The notes: generated from the letters alone by a model not told the origin. Positions 25,504 through 34,618 are shown, counted from the first letter of the stretch. The stretch is DNA of 64,000 nt from Paenibacillus silvisoli (GCF_030866765.1 NZ_CP133017.1:5870501-5934500), one strand, 5' to 3'. A program made the numbers and translations.

Positions 25504-25688
25504 ATAGTAGGGTGTTAAAATCCATAAACCGCTTCCACTTCGCTGCCAACATCTGCCGTCGAATCGGCACAACCCCTATTCTAACGGCATCATTATCAAA
25601 TTTAAAGTAGTGAAATAAACATCATTATATTATACTTCTTATATCTACTATACTCATAGTAACTACTAGTATGTGGAGGTTGATCAAG

Positions 25689-26021
25689 GTGTCTGCTAAC
25701 AACTACGTGCCGAAAGTACCGTCCTATATCGAATGCAATATTGAAAAAACGCTCGACGTCATCGGCGGAAAATGGGCCTTCCTCGTGCTCCGCGAGCTCT
25801 TCTGCGAGAAGCGCCGCTTCGGCGAGCTCCAGCGTCTCATCCCGTCCGTCAGCCCGCGGGCGCTGACCAGCACGCTTCGCCATCTCGAGAGCCAAGGGGT
25901 GCTCGAGCGCCACGTTTACCCAACCGTCCCGGTCACGGTCGAATACTCGCTGACTCCGAAAGGCTGCGATCTCCATCAGATTTTGCACGAGATGAAGCTT
26001 TGGGCAGCTAAATGGACCTAA
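25689..26021 (+). CDS. HxlR-family transcriptional regulator
   Basis: The 110-residue winged-helix protein has CNIEKTLDVIGGKWAFLVLREL, FGELQRLIPSVSPRALTSTLR and the wing YSLTPKGCDL, all typical of HxlR regulators, which often sense aldehydes or redox-active electrophiles. GTG at 25689 is nine bases after GGAGG and is preferred over the ATG at 25671, which precedes that site. It is divergent from the aldo-keto reductase. A terminator shared with the opposing HD-GYP gene follows. Confidence 0.92.
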   Translation: MSANNYVPKVPSYIECNIEKTLDVIGGKWAFLVLRELFCEKRRFGELQRLIPSVSPRALTSTLRHLESQGVLERHVYPTVPVTVEYSLTPKGCDLHQILHEMKLWAAKWT

Positions 26022-26027
26022 ACAAGA

Positions 26028-26067
26028 AAGAGCAGGGATCGTCACCTCGCGTGACCCCCTGCTCTTG
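26028..26067. terminator. Bidirectional terminator
   Basis: A hairpin with stems AGAGCAGGG/CCCTGCTCT and GTCAC/GTGAC lies between the convergent HxlR and HD-GYP genes. T-rich sequence follows on the minus side. Confidence 0.75.
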
Positions 26068-26079
26068 CTATATTCAGAG

Positions 26080-27105
26080 CTACAGCCCGATCATTTGCTT
26101 GATTTGAAGCTTGCGCTCGCAGGACAGATCCACGAACTCCTCGCCTACGCGAACGAGCGGCGCTTCCTCGTCATGCGGATTAATGTAGACGATTTCGCCG
26201 ACGCGGTCGTCCGTCAGCACGACCTTTTGCCCGATCATTTTGGACGTGATGTTCTCGAGGAACACGGAGACGATGTGCGGATCCAGTTGGCCAAAATAGC
26301 CCTCGCGCAACTGGCGGACCACCTCGTAAAACGGCAGCGCCTTATGATACGGCCGATCGGAGGACATCGCGTGGAAAATATCGGCCACGGCGACGATTTT
26401 GCTGAACAGGTCGATACGGTCCGACTTCAGTCCGAGCGGATAGCCTCGGCCGTCCTCGCGTTCATGATGCTGAAGCGCGACGAGCGCGGCGCGCTGGCTG
26501 ATGCCCTCGGTTTTTTTCAATATGTCATAGCCGTAAACGGTATGCTTTTTCACGATTTCGAACTCGGCTTCGGTCAGCTTGCCCGGCTTGTTCAATATAT
26601 CGGCGGGAATTTTCAATTTTCCGACGTCGTGCAGCGTTGCCGCAAGCGTAAGCGCTGTCAATTCGTCGTCTTGTAAATGCAGCCACTTGCCGATCATCGT
26701 CGAGAGCACGCCGACGCCGATATTGTGCTGATACGTATAGTCGCCATGCGCTTTGACCGCCTCGAACAGCTCGAACAGATTCGGATGGCCGGCAACGCTC
26801 TTCACGGCCGGGATAATATGGTTCTGAAGCTCCGCAAGCGGCACTTTGCCCGACTCCCGTATAGAATCGTATATTGCCGTGGCCTGTACCATGACCTGGT
26901 TCACGACGGAACGCGGCGGCATGCTCGGCTTTGCTTGCACGGGAGGCGGCTCCACAAGCTCGAGGACAACGGAAATCTCCTCGATTCTATGCTTCTCCAG
27001 CAGGAGCAAATGCTCTTCTTGAAGCACGATATTGGCTGGAAGTACGGTTACGCCAAATGCATTTACGACATCCTTTTTTAAGGTCTTCCCTAAATAGTTT
27101 CGCAT
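26080..27105 (-). CDS. HD-GYP domain protein
   Basis: The 341-residue protein has an N-terminal domain of about 110 residues, then an HD-GYP domain: HGDYTYQHNIGVGVLS, LAATLHDVGKLKIP, LNKPGKLTEAEFEIVKKH, and the HHEREDGRGYP region. The GYP loop is recognisable as GRGYP. The domain usually hydrolyses cyclic di-GMP or related dinucleotides. No GGDEF protein is adjacent. It stands alone between two terminator or gap regions and reads leftward. Confidence 0.9.
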   Translation of the reverse strand: MRNYLGKTLKKDVVNAFGVTVLPANIVLQEEHLLLLEKHRIEEISVVLELVEPPPVQAKPSMPPRSVVNQVMVQATAIYDSIRESGKVPLAELQNHIIPAVKSVAGHPNLFELFEAVKAHGDYTYQHNIGVGVLSTMIGKWLHLQDDELTALTLAATLHDVGKLKIPADILNKPGKLTEAEFEIVKKHTVYGYDILKKTEGISQRAALVALQHHEREDGRGYPLGLKSDRIDLFSKIVAVADIFHAMSSDRPYHKALPFYEVVRQLREGYFGQLDPHIVSVFLENITSKMIGQKVVLTDDRVGEIVYINPHDEEAPLVRVGEEFVDLSCERKLQIKQMIGL

Positions 27106-27231
27106 AACGCCTCCAACCGCTTGGCCTTTTAGCCCAAGGAAAATGTTTGCTCTTTGCTCCTACTGTACCATGAGCAAAGAGCGCCTGTCCTAGGGTGCCG
27201 GGCGACTGGAGGCGAAAATGATTCGAAAGAA

Positions 27232-27816
27232 CTACAACTCGCCGGTCATTAGCGCCGTCGTCCAGCGGTCGACGGTGTAAGGAAGCGGCGCGGCGCCTCT
27301 GCGCTTGCCATTGCGCCCGCGAGGCGCGCCGGCGGTCTCAGACTGGCTGCCGCGGCTGCGGAGCGTCGATTTGGAGCGGTGCAGCACCATTTTCACGGCG
27401 GGCACGGTGCACTGCAGCTCGTCGGCGATGTCCTGATACGAGTAATCGAACACTTCCGCCAGAAGCAGCATCTCCGTCTCGCGAGGAGAAAGATGCTCCG
27501 TCATCCACTCCAGCATCGCCCGCACGCTCGCGTAATTTTCGTCGTAATGCGGAAGCTGGAGCGCCTCGTCGATCGGCACCATCGTGCCCCGGCGTCTGCG
27601 GTGGGCGTCGATATGAATGTTGCGCGCAATCTTGTACAGCAGCGAACGGGGATGGCGAAGAATGCCGTTGTCCCTGTAATGCTTAAAAGCCCGAAGCAGC
27701 GTCTCCTGCAGCAAATCCTCCGACTCCCATTTGGATGCGGTTAAATAATAACAATAGGTCCCGACTTGCCGGAGATGCGGCTTGATCGCTTCCTCGAACT
27801 CGGTCCACGGCTTCAT
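27232..27816 (-). CDS. RNA polymerase sigma factor, ECF type
   Basis: The 194-residue protein has region 2 (SKWESEDLLQETLLRAFKHYR ... IARNIHIDAHRRR) and region 4 (LSPRETEMLLLAEVFDYSYQDIADELQCTVPAVKMVLHRS). The basic and Gly-rich tail of about 40 residues is longer than usual. The ATG at 27816 follows GGGAGG by about nine bases; an upstream GTG at 27843 is less likely. No anti-sigma gene with a membrane helix is adjacent, so its control is not clear. It lies downstream of the glycerate kinase gene. Confidence 0.88.
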   Translation of the reverse strand: MKPWTEFEEAIKPHLRQVGTYCYYLTASKWESEDLLQETLLRAFKHYRDNGILRHPRSLLYKIARNIHIDAHRRRRGTMVPIDEALQLPHYDENYASVRAMLEWMTEHLSPRETEMLLLAEVFDYSYQDIADELQCTVPAVKMVLHRSKSTLRSRGSQSETAGAPRGRNGKRRGAAPLPYTVDRWTTALMTGEL

Positions 27817-27907
27817 GCGTTCCAACCTCCCTGCTTTCGTCACGATTCACCTGAGATGCCTTCAGTCTAACAGTCCATTGTGAACACCATGTGAAAAAGC
27901 GATAAGA

Positions 27908-29041
27908 TTACAACGAAGATTGCAGCAGCCTGAACAGCTGAGCCGCGCAAGCCTCTGTCCAGTCAAGCGTCTTCGCCATCGCTTCCTCCAAGCTGCACGG
28001 TCCCGGCACGATCGAGAACGCGCTCGCCTTGCCGAGCTTCGCCAGCTCCTCCGCCGGCAGCGCCCGCATGCCGCACAAAATAATAATCGGAACGCCGAGC
28101 GGCTCCGCTAACCGGCATACGCCGGCGGCAACCTTGCCGGACAGCGTCTGCTCATCCAGCTTGCCTTCCCCGGTAATGATATAATCCGCGCCATCGGCGG
28201 CCGCAGCGAAGCCGCTTGCTTCCATGACCACATCGATGCCGGGCTTCATCGCCGCGTTCATAAAGCCGAGAATGCCGGCTCCCATGCCGCCCGCGGCCCC
28301 GCCCCCCGGCACCGTCAGCACGTCAATGCCGCGCACGGCGCGGATTTGCTCCGCGAATATCCGCAGCCCCTCATCGAGCATTGCGACCATGTCCGGCGTC
28401 GCGCCTTTTTGCGGGCCGAAGACGGCCGATGCGCCCTGCGGTCCGCACAGCGGATTGGTCACGTCGCTCGCGATCGTTATCCGCGACGCCGCTAGCCGCG
28501 GGTCGAGTCCGGCGTCGTCCAGCTCCGCCAGCGCGGACAGCGCGCCGCCGCCCTCGGGAAGCGGCTGTCCCTGCTTGTCCAGCAGCCGCAAGCCGAGCGC
28601 CCGCAGCATGCCGGAGCCGCCGTCATTGGTAGCGCTTCCGCCAAGACCGATAATAAATTTCCGGTAGCCTTGGTCCAGCGCATGCTTCATCAGCTCGCCC
28701 GTGCCGCGGCTCGACGTCAGCAGCGGCCGACGCTCCTCCGGCGCCAGCAGCGGCAGGCCGGATGCCTGCGCCATCTCGATGACGGCGGTCTCGCCGTCGC
28801 CGAGCACGCCGTACGCCGCCGTTATCGCGCGGCCTAACGGGTCGGTTGCCTGTGCCTCCACGCGCTTGCCTCCCGTGGCGTGCACGAGGTTGTCCATAAT
28901 GCCTTCCCCGCCGTCCGCCAGCGGCAGCTCGATCAGCTCCGCAGCCGGCATAACGGAACGGATGCCGCGCGCAATCGCCGCGCATAGCTCCCTAGCCGTC
29001 GCGGACCCTTTAAACGAATCCGGCGCTATGACGATTTTCAT
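27908..29041 (-). CDS. Glycerate kinase (GarK/GlxK family)
   Basis: The 377-residue enzyme begins MKIVIAPDSFKGSATARELC and carries the family motifs GLGGSATNDGGSGML, GAASAVFGPQKGA and YIITGEGKLDEQTLSGK. It phosphorylates D-glycerate, usually at the 2-position in this family, in glycerate or glyoxylate use. No glyoxylate genes are adjacent. A divergent gene starts about 100 bases upstream. Confidence 0.95.
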   Translation of the reverse strand: MKIVIAPDSFKGSATARELCAAIARGIRSVMPAAELIELPLADGGEGIMDNLVHATGGKRVEAQATDPLGRAITAAYGVLGDGETAVIEMAQASGLPLLAPEERRPLLTSSRGTGELMKHALDQGYRKFIIGLGGSATNDGGSGMLRALGLRLLDKQGQPLPEGGGALSALAELDDAGLDPRLAASRITIASDVTNPLCGPQGASAVFGPQKGATPDMVAMLDEGLRIFAEQIRAVRGIDVLTVPGGGAAGGMGAGILGFMNAAMKPGIDVVMEASGFAAAADGADYIITGEGKLDEQTLSGKVAAGVCRLAEPLGVPIIILCGMRALPAEELAKLGKASAFSIVPGPCSLEEAMAKTLDWTEACAAQLFRLLQSSL

Positions 29042-29143
29042 CCCCTATCGACTCCTTGCCGTAGTTGATTCTTCTGTTGCTATTATAGCGTGCCTGAGGA
29101 CCTGTATAATATAAACATTCGTCAAAGAAAAAGGGGATTCGCT

Positions 29144-29836
29144 ATGGAAACGGCCATTGATTGGAGAAACGGCGCGAACGGACGGGCTTTTGCCGCTTCG
29201 TTCAGCGGCGGCAAGGACAGCGCGCTTGCCCTGTATCAAGCCATGAAGCACGGGACGGCGATCGGACTGATCGTCATGCTGGAGGAGGAAGGGCGGCGTT
29301 CCCGCTCCCACGGGATGCCGACGGCGCTCATTCAAGCGCAGGCCGATTCCATCGGGCTGCCTGTTTACATGGCGGCGGCAAGCTGGTCAGACTATGAAGC
29401 GCGGTTTCTGGACCTGCTGGCGGAAGCGAAGCAGCAAGGTGCGGAAGCGCTAGTAACGGGCGATATCGAGCTGACGGACTACGGCTGCTGGCAGGACGAA
29501 GTGTCGAGAAAAGCCGGGCTGCTGCTTGGCATGCCGCTGTGGGAAATGGATCATCGCGAAGCCGTGGAAGCGTTCATCGACCTCGGCTTCGTATCGGTTG
29601 TCGTCACGGTGAATCTGGCGCTTGGCATGCGGGAGGACGATCTAGGCCGAGCTTTGACCCATGATTTCGTGAACGAGCTTGCCGCACGGGGCATTGATCC
29701 TTGCGGGGAGGGCGGCGAGTTCCATACGACCGTCATCGACGGGCCGATTTTCAAGCATCCGATTCCGGTGCGGCGTCTTGAAAGTGTGAAGCATGGCGAC
29801 TACGCTTTTCTGCCTTTGGAGCTGGACAAGCCGTAG
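29144..29836 (+). CDS. Dph6-like ATP-pyrophosphatase (diphthine-ammonia-ligase family)
   Basis: The 230-residue protein has the PP-loop SFSGGKDSALALYQ, RSHGMPTALIQAQADSIG, EALVTGDIELTDYGCWQDEV and GEGGEFHTTVIDGPIF, the pattern of archaeal Dph6 and its bacterial relatives. Bacteria lack diphthamide, so the substrate here is unknown. The ATG at 29144 follows AAGGGG by about eight bases. It is convergent with the stalk-domain protein gene, with one shared hairpin between. Confidence 0.88.
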   Translation: METAIDWRNGANGRAFAASFSGGKDSALALYQAMKHGTAIGLIVMLEEEGRRSRSHGMPTALIQAQADSIGLPVYMAAASWSDYEARFLDLLAEAKQQGAEALVTGDIELTDYGCWQDEVSRKAGLLLGMPLWEMDHREAVEAFIDLGFVSVVVTVNLALGMREDDLGRALTHDFVNELAARGIDPCGEGGEFHTTVIDGPIFKHPIPVRRLESVKHGDYAFLPLELDKP

Positions 29837-29857
29837 CCCGACTTGCCCCGAAACAGA

Positions 29858-29902
29858 AAAAGGGCCGTCCCCTCAAGCCTTCAGCTCATGGGACAGCCCT
29901 TT
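29858..29902. terminator. Terminator between convergent genes
   Basis: A long hairpin with outer stem AAAGGGCCGTCCC / GGGACAGCCCTTT lies between the Dph6-like gene and the stalk-domain gene. It has T residues on both sides. Confidence 0.8.
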
Positions 29903-29904
29903 CT

Positions 29905-31107
29905 TTACTCCGTCATATCGTTATACAGCTCGGTCGAGCCCGGCATCAGCAGCCACTTGCCTTCGACCTTCTGCAGCTTGTACATATTGATCGACGTGAC
30001 CGGCATCATCTCGCCGCCAATTGTCACTTCAAACGTGTGTTTCGTGAGCAGCACCGCTTTGTCGCCGTTCAGCTCCACGATCGCGTTGCGCTCCAGCTTC
30101 ATCGTTAACGCGACCTCTTTGTCCGCGAACAGCTCGTTCATTTCGGCAACGTCATCCTCGTAGCCTTCCGCACCTGCCACGAGCGTCGCTTTGTACGCTT
30201 CGATATCTTTGGCGTTTACGGCATCGGCGTTCGCCTGGATCAGCGCCGCAATGGCAGTCTTATCCGCTTCCGGTGCGTCGGCGACTTCCTGCTTCCACAG
30301 ACCGTCTGCGTCCACCACTTGATTCGATAGCACTTCCACGTCGTAAATGACCCATTTGCCGTTTTCTTTGTGCATCGTATACAGCATTTCGTTCTCGATA
30401 TCCGGGAAGAAGCCGGTACCGCCCGTTTTCACGGATTGCTCCACGGTGTAAATAACCGCTTCCGTCGCCGAGAAGGAATCGATCGTTTTCTCGCTGTAGG
30501 TCGTCTTCGTTTGCGCTTTGCCGAACAGCTCCTCCGCCGCTTGCTGCACCTCATCGCGAACCGGCGATGCGGAATGGAACTGCGCCATATACGCAGTCAA
30601 ATCATGCGCTTCCTCTGCCGCGCTCAGCTTATCGAGCGCGCCGAACAGCTCGGCCTTCTGCTGGGCAGTCGGCCCTTTGTCGACGATCGTTACGATCTTC
30701 TTAGCGCCGTCCCAGTTCACGACTTTGTCCGACAGCGTCGCGATGAAACGTACGCCGACCATCGTGCGGCCTTTCAGCAGCCTCATTTCGCCGTTTACCG
30801 GCACCTTCTGCCCGTCAACGAGCGCCGTCGTGCCGCTTGGCTTCATTTCGATGCTGCGGGAGGACGATTTGGCCTTTATCACTTTTGTCGTCGCGTTATA
30901 ATCGATAGAATAGCCGAGCTTCGTAAAGAGCGTGCGGAATTCCACGTACGTTTTGCCATTCAACAGAACAGGCGGCGCAGGGAAAATAACCCACTCCCCG
31001 TTCAATTTCACTTTAATATCCGGCGTTGCGCTTGCCGCTGATGCCGTACCCGCCAAAGCCGCGAAAACGACCATCATCGCAAGAACTGCGCTTAACCAAC
31101 GTTTCAT
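29905..31107 (-). CDS. Secreted copper-amine-oxidase-like stalk domain protein
   Basis: The 400-residue protein has a signal peptide (MKRWLSAVLAMMVVFAALAG, cleavage after ASA). A copper-amine-oxidase N1-like domain spans about residues 30-130 with repeated VLLNGKTYVEFRTLFTKLG and LLKGRTMVGVRFIATLSDK blocks. Two NTF2-like/SnoaL-type halves follow. Proteins of this build are common on Paenibacillus surfaces; no enzyme activity is implied. The ATG at 31107 is preferred over 31188 because of the signal peptide and GAGGG site. Confidence 0.85.
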   Translation of the reverse strand: MKRWLSAVLAMMVVFAALAGTASAASATPDIKVKLNGEWVIFPAPPVLLNGKTYVEFRTLFTKLGYSIDYNATTKVIKAKSSSRSIEMKPSGTTALVDGQKVPVNGEMRLLKGRTMVGVRFIATLSDKVVNWDGAKKIVTIVDKGPTAQQKAELFGALDKLSAAEEAHDLTAYMAQFHSASPVRDEVQQAAEELFGKAQTKTTYSEKTIDSFSATEAVIYTVEQSVKTGGTGFFPDIENEMLYTMHKENGKWVIYDVEVLSNQVVDADGLWKQEVADAPEADKTAIAALIQANADAVNAKDIEAYKATLVAGAEGYEDDVAEMNELFADKEVALTMKLERNAIVELNGDKAVLLTKHTFEVTIGGEMMPVTSINMYKLQKVEGKWLLMPGSTELYNDMTE

Positions 31108-31205
31108 TTGAGCCCTCGCTTTCTTCTCCCAAAAAAATTGAATACGTTCTAATAGTAATCCAGAGAAGATAGGAAGACAACGCTCCAAATGTTAACGATT
31201 CGTAT

Positions 31206-31823
31206 CTATTTGGCCGTACGGGCCCAGCTCCGGAACAACCGGATGCACAATGCGACCCAGAGCGCGCTAACCCAATATCCCGCCAAAATATCCGACGGAT
31301 AATGAACGCCGAGGTAGATGCGGCTAAGTCCGATGCAGACGATCATCGCCGCGCTGAAGATCAGCAGCGCAATGCGCCATCTTCTTCTCGGAACATGCCG
31401 CCAGAGCAAGTAGGTGATGAGAAAATAAAACGTGAACGACGCCATCGAATGGCCGCTCGGATAACTGAAGCCCGTCTGCTCCACGATCCGGTGAATATCC
31501 GGGCGGGCGCGTTTGTAGATGGACTTGATCAAGCTGTTGAGCAGCGTGGAGCCTAGCAGACCGCCAAGAAGCAGAACCAGCTCCTTGCGGTGCTTCAGCA
31601 CGACGAACAGGATCACGGCGATGACGAGCACGGCCGGGATGAAAATCGAGGACGAACCGATTTTGGAAAAGAACTTCGCGATGGCCGTCAGCGTATCGTT
31701 CTCTTGGCCTTGGATCGCCGAAATGATCGACTCGTCGAATTGTGTAAGTTTATTGCGGGACACGAGCATGGAAAGCACTTGAAACCCCGCGAGGGCAAGA
31801 ATAAACAGAATCAACCACAGCAT
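31206..31823 (-). CDS. PAP2 family membrane phosphatase
   Basis: The 205-residue protein has five or six transmembrane helices and all three PAP2 phosphatase motifs: KSIYKRARP, YPSGHSM and SRIYLGVHYPSD. Such enzymes dephosphorylate undecaprenyl pyrophosphate or phosphatidylglycerol phosphate. The particular substrate is not clear. It is divergent from the SDR gene, with a TetR-type operator candidate between. Confidence 0.93.
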   Translation of the reverse strand: MLWLILFILALAGFQVLSMLVSRNKLTQFDESIISAIQGQENDTLTAIAKFFSKIGSSSIFIPAVLVIAVILFVVLKHRKELVLLLGGLLGSTLLNSLIKSIYKRARPDIHRIVEQTGFSYPSGHSMASFTFYFLITYLLWRHVPRRRWRIALLIFSAAMIVCIGLSRIYLGVHYPSDILAGYWVSALWVALCIRLFRSWARTAK

Positions 31824-31856
31824 TAGGACGCAACCTCCGACATGTTAAAATTTCGC

Positions 31857-31881
31857 TTGACTGACCGGGACTGTCAGTCAA
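31857..31881. promoter_or_regulatory. TetR-type operator candidate
   Basis: Perfect 9-bp arms TTGACTGAC and GTCAGTCAA flank a 7-base centre between the divergent PAP2 and SDR genes. The left arm includes TTGACT, a possible -35 for the SDR gene, so a repressor bound here would block it. No TetR gene is in the window. Confidence 0.65.
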
Positions 31882-31928
31882 TACAGGGTAAACTAGGTAG
31901 TATCGTAACATAAGGAGTCGATAAAGCT

Positions 31929-32798
31929 ATGAAACCGCTAGAAGGAAAAGTCGCCGTCGTCGCGGGAGCGACGCGCGGCGCCGGCCGCGGCATCGCCGTC
32001 GCGCTCGGCCGGGCCGGCGCAACCGTTTATGTAACGGGCCGCAGCGTTAAAGGAAGCCTGTCCGATATGGGCCGCGCCGAAACGATTGACGATACGGCAG
32101 CGCTCGTTACCGCAGCCGGCGGCCTCGGCATCGCCGTCCGCACCGATTATACGGTGGAAAGCGACGTCCGTGCGCTGTACGACCGGGTGGCGGACGAGCA
32201 GCAGGGCCGGCTTGATATTCAAGTGAACGACATTTGGGGCGGCGATCCGCTAACCGTCTGGCACGAGCCGTTCTGGGAGCATTCGCTTCATGACGGCCTG
32301 CTCATCCAGAAGCGCGGCGTCCATACCCATATGATGGCCAGCTATTACGCCGCGCCGCTCATGATCGCCCGCGGCACCGGCTTAATTATAGAAATAACCG
32401 ACGGCTACGATTACCGCTATCGAGGCAATCTCTACTATAGCTTAGCGAAGATTTCCGTCATCCACCTTGCGCAAGCCATGGCAGCGGATTTGCGTCCGCA
32501 TGGCGTTGCGGCGGTCGCATTGACGCCGGGCTTCCTCCGTTCCGAAGCGATGCTTGATCATTTCGGCGTAACGGAAGCGAACTGGCGGGACGCGGCGGCG
32601 AAGGACATCCATTTCCTGCAGTCGGAAACGCCGGCCTATGTCGGCCAGGCAGCGGCGGCGCTCGCGGCCGATCCGAATGTGCTGCAGCGGAGCGGCCAAG
32701 CGTTCACCTCCTGGGACTTGGCGGAGGAATTCGGCTTTAGCGACGCGGACGGCAGGCGGCCGCATTGGGGACGGTACGCCGCGGAGCACGGATTCTAA
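31929..32798 (+). CDS. Short-chain dehydrogenase/reductase
   Basis: The 289-residue Rossmann enzyme has VVAGATRGAGRGIAVALGRAG (TGxxxGxG-type loop) and YYSLAKISV (YxxxK). The usual catalytic serine position reads IIEITDGYDY, without a clear Ser, so the activity may be altered. The start is ATG 31929, after AAGGAG. The upstream palindrome suggests repression by a TetR-family protein encoded elsewhere. The substrate is unknown. Confidence 0.9.
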   Translation: MKPLEGKVAVVAGATRGAGRGIAVALGRAGATVYVTGRSVKGSLSDMGRAETIDDTAALVTAAGGLGIAVRTDYTVESDVRALYDRVADEQQGRLDIQVNDIWGGDPLTVWHEPFWEHSLHDGLLIQKRGVHTHMMASYYAAPLMIARGTGLIIEITDGYDYRYRGNLYYSLAKISVIHLAQAMAADLRPHGVAAVALTPGFLRSEAMLDHFGVTEANWRDAAAKDIHFLQSETPAYVGQAAAALAADPNVLQRSGQAFTSWDLAEEFGFSDADGRRPHWGRYAAEHGF

Positions 32799-32822
32799 TG
32801 TTGGATCCTACGACGAGCTCGG

Positions 32823-33665
32823 CTACAGCCCGATCCAGAGCGCGGTTTTATCGTCGGACTTCTTCCCGCGCGGGTATTTCGTGCAGTTCGGGTCGGATTC
32901 CTCCAGCTCCGTAAGCCATTCGATATAGCGGGGCAGCCCCATCTGGCGGACGAGCGACGCGATTTCGCCGGCGCTTTCCTTATCCGATTCGCCAGGCAGC
33001 TTCGGGATGTAGAGCCCATCGGTGAAGAGCAGCAGCGCCTTCACGTTCGTCCTGCCGATCCGGCCGAATTCCGCATAATCGGGAAACGCCGGGTCGCCGT
33101 TGATGACGCCATAGCCGTCATCGGTATTGGCCAGCTCCCGGCCGTTCCGGAGGGTCGGCATGCAGTATTCCAGCAGCTCCGCCCGGGTCGTCAATCCGGC
33201 TGCTACGCCTTCGGCCCATACCGCCTTCGTCCGATCGTCCACATGGGCCACCTGATCGTTCGTCACGATGCGGATCGATCCGTCCGCATAGTAGACGGCG
33301 AGCATGCAGTCGCCGGCTTGCGCAAACTCGATCCATTTCGGATAGACACGTATCGCGGCTGCGCATGCGGTCCAAAGCCCCTCTTTATGCCGCGGATCTA
33401 TTCCGGCTTGCACCATCGCGCCACGCAGCGAGTCGTTGGCGCTGACAAGCAGCTCCATGATGCTATCCGCGTTCAAAGCCTCGTTGCATGTACGGGCAAC
33501 AAGCTGAGCGGCTAGATAGCCTCCCGTCTCGCCGCCTGGTCCGTTGTAAGGCACGAGCGAGGTGGCGCCGTCAATAACGCCGTAAAGCTGCAAGGCTTCA
33601 TTGCGGATAATCGCATCCTCGTTCCATGCGCCGACCCCTTTTACCGATGCTGATGTAATGTTCAT
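32823..33665 (-). CDS. PP2C-family protein phosphatase
   Basis: The 280-residue protein has PP2C marks: GAWNEDAIIRN at the N-terminus, YGVIDGATSL, FAQAGDCMLAVYY, LLLFTDGLYIP and SDDKTALWIGL, which supply the metal-binding aspartates. It is a soluble Ser/Thr phosphatase; the partner kinase is not seen. A copy of the 41-bp repeat family abuts its GGAGGGG ribosome site. It is convergent with the SDR gene; the 24-base gap has no terminator. Confidence 0.85.
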   Translation of the reverse strand: MNITSASVKGVGAWNEDAIIRNEALQLYGVIDGATSLVPYNGPGGETGGYLAAQLVARTCNEALNADSIMELLVSANDSLRGAMVQAGIDPRHKEGLWTACAAAIRVYPKWIEFAQAGDCMLAVYYADGSIRIVTNDQVAHVDDRTKAVWAEGVAAGLTTRAELLEYCMPTLRNGRELANTDDGYGVINGDPAFPDYAEFGRIGRTNVKALLLFTDGLYIPKLPGESDKESAGEIASLVRQMGLPRYIEWLTELEESDPNCTKYPRGKKSDDKTALWIGL

Positions 33666-33676
33666 GGTTCCCCTCC

Positions 33677-33752
33677 TATAATAGGGAGTTTGACGGAGTC
33701 AAACTCTCACCGCTTTGGGAGAGGTAGACGTAGTCAAACTCTCGCCAAGTAT
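33677..33752. repeat. Copy of the 41-bp TTTGAC-GGA-GTCAAA repeat upstream of the PP2C gene
   Basis: TATAATAGGGAGTTTGACGG begins the first copy, which continues AGTCAAACTCTCACCGC. A degenerate second copy (GACGTAGTCAAACTCTCGCC) follows. As at the reductase gene, the repeat runs straight into the ribosome site. Confidence 0.75.
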
Positions 33753-33849
33753 GGTTTCCATATAAATGTGGCAGCAGATTTTAGCATATGATAGACTCCA
33801 GATAAAGACAATGCATATCCTACAAATCTGTCTGCGGGGGTTTCGTTTC

Positions 33850-34257
33850 ATGGTTCATTTCGAGGATGTTAATTATTGGGCTGTACTGGTAGCAACGATC
33901 ATTACGATGGTGCTTGGGTTTCTATGGTACTCGCCGGTACTGTTCGGCAATGCCTGGATGAAGCAGGTCGGGCTGAAGAAAGAAGACATGTCCGGCGGCG
34001 GCGCAGGCACGTATGTACTTACGGCGTTCACGGCGATTGCCGGCGCGTTTCTGCTCGCGCTCGTGCTCACGCTTGGCGGTGAAGACCCGACCGTTTCGGC
34101 CGGCCTCGCCGTCGGTCTTATCGCGGGACTTATCGTCTCGGCCAAGATCGGCATGAACTACTTGTTCGAGGGACGCTCGCTGCAGCTGTTTCTCATCACG
34201 TCCGGCTATCACCTCGTCACGTTCGTGCTGACGGGTCTTATTATTGGCTTGATGTAG
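33850..34257 (+). CDS. DUF1761 membrane protein
   Basis: The 135-residue protein has four hydrophobic helices and the DUF1761 pattern: VNYWAVLVATIITMVLGFLWYSPVLFG, then a loop and two more helices. It starts at ATG 33850, after GGGGG. The family function is unknown. A terminator follows, shared with the convergent cysteine-rich gene. Confidence 0.85.
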   Translation: MVHFEDVNYWAVLVATIITMVLGFLWYSPVLFGNAWMKQVGLKKEDMSGGGAGTYVLTAFTAIAGAFLLALVLTLGGEDPTVSAGLAVGLIAGLIVSAKIGMNYLFEGRSLQLFLITSGYHLVTFVLTGLIIGLM

Positions 34258-34304
34258 AAAAAAGACCCGAAACGGCACGCTGCAGCCGATTCGGGTCTTT
34301 CCTA
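34257..34304. terminator. Terminator between convergent genes
   Basis: The stem AAAGACCCGAA / TTCGGGTCTTT lies between the DUF1761 gene and the cysteine-rich gene, usable from either side. Confidence 0.85.
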
Positions 34305-34305
34305 T

Positions 34306-34611
34306 TTAAGGCCAGCGCGAGCCCTTCGGATGCGGGCATGACTTCGCGGCCAGCTTCGCCCGCACGCGAACGAAGCAGCCGCAGTGCGAACAGGTCGTGC
34401 CATATTGCAGCGACGGGCATTCGCTGCATAGAGCTAGTCTCGCGGCATACTGCGCATCCGGCACGCAGTCGCCGGGATGCAGCGCGAGCTTTGCCAATAT
34501 ACGCTGCAGCTGCTCCTCATCGGCATGCACGGAAGCGCTGCAGCCTTTGCAGCCTTCCCGCTTTTTCGGCTGGGCGGCGACGACGGCGGCGGCGTTCGCG
34601 TTGGCGGACAT
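34306..34611 (-). CDS. Cysteine-rich small protein (DUF6171-like)
   Basis: The protein of about 101 residues has KGCSASVHADEEQ, LCSECPSLQYGTTCSHCGCFVRVRAKL and a final CPHP, giving three or four cysteine pairs that look like a zinc-binding or rubredoxin-type fold. It resembles DUF6171 proteins. It starts eight bases after the arabinofuranosidase stop with no clear ribosome site, so it is probably translated by coupling. The start at 34611 is approximate. Confidence 0.75.
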   Translation of the reverse strand: MSANANAAAVVAAQPKKREGCKGCSASVHADEEQLQRILAKLALHPGDCVPDAQYAARLALCSECPSLQYGTTCSHCGCFVRVRAKLAAKSCPHPKGSRWP

Positions 34612-34618
34612 CGGCGCG

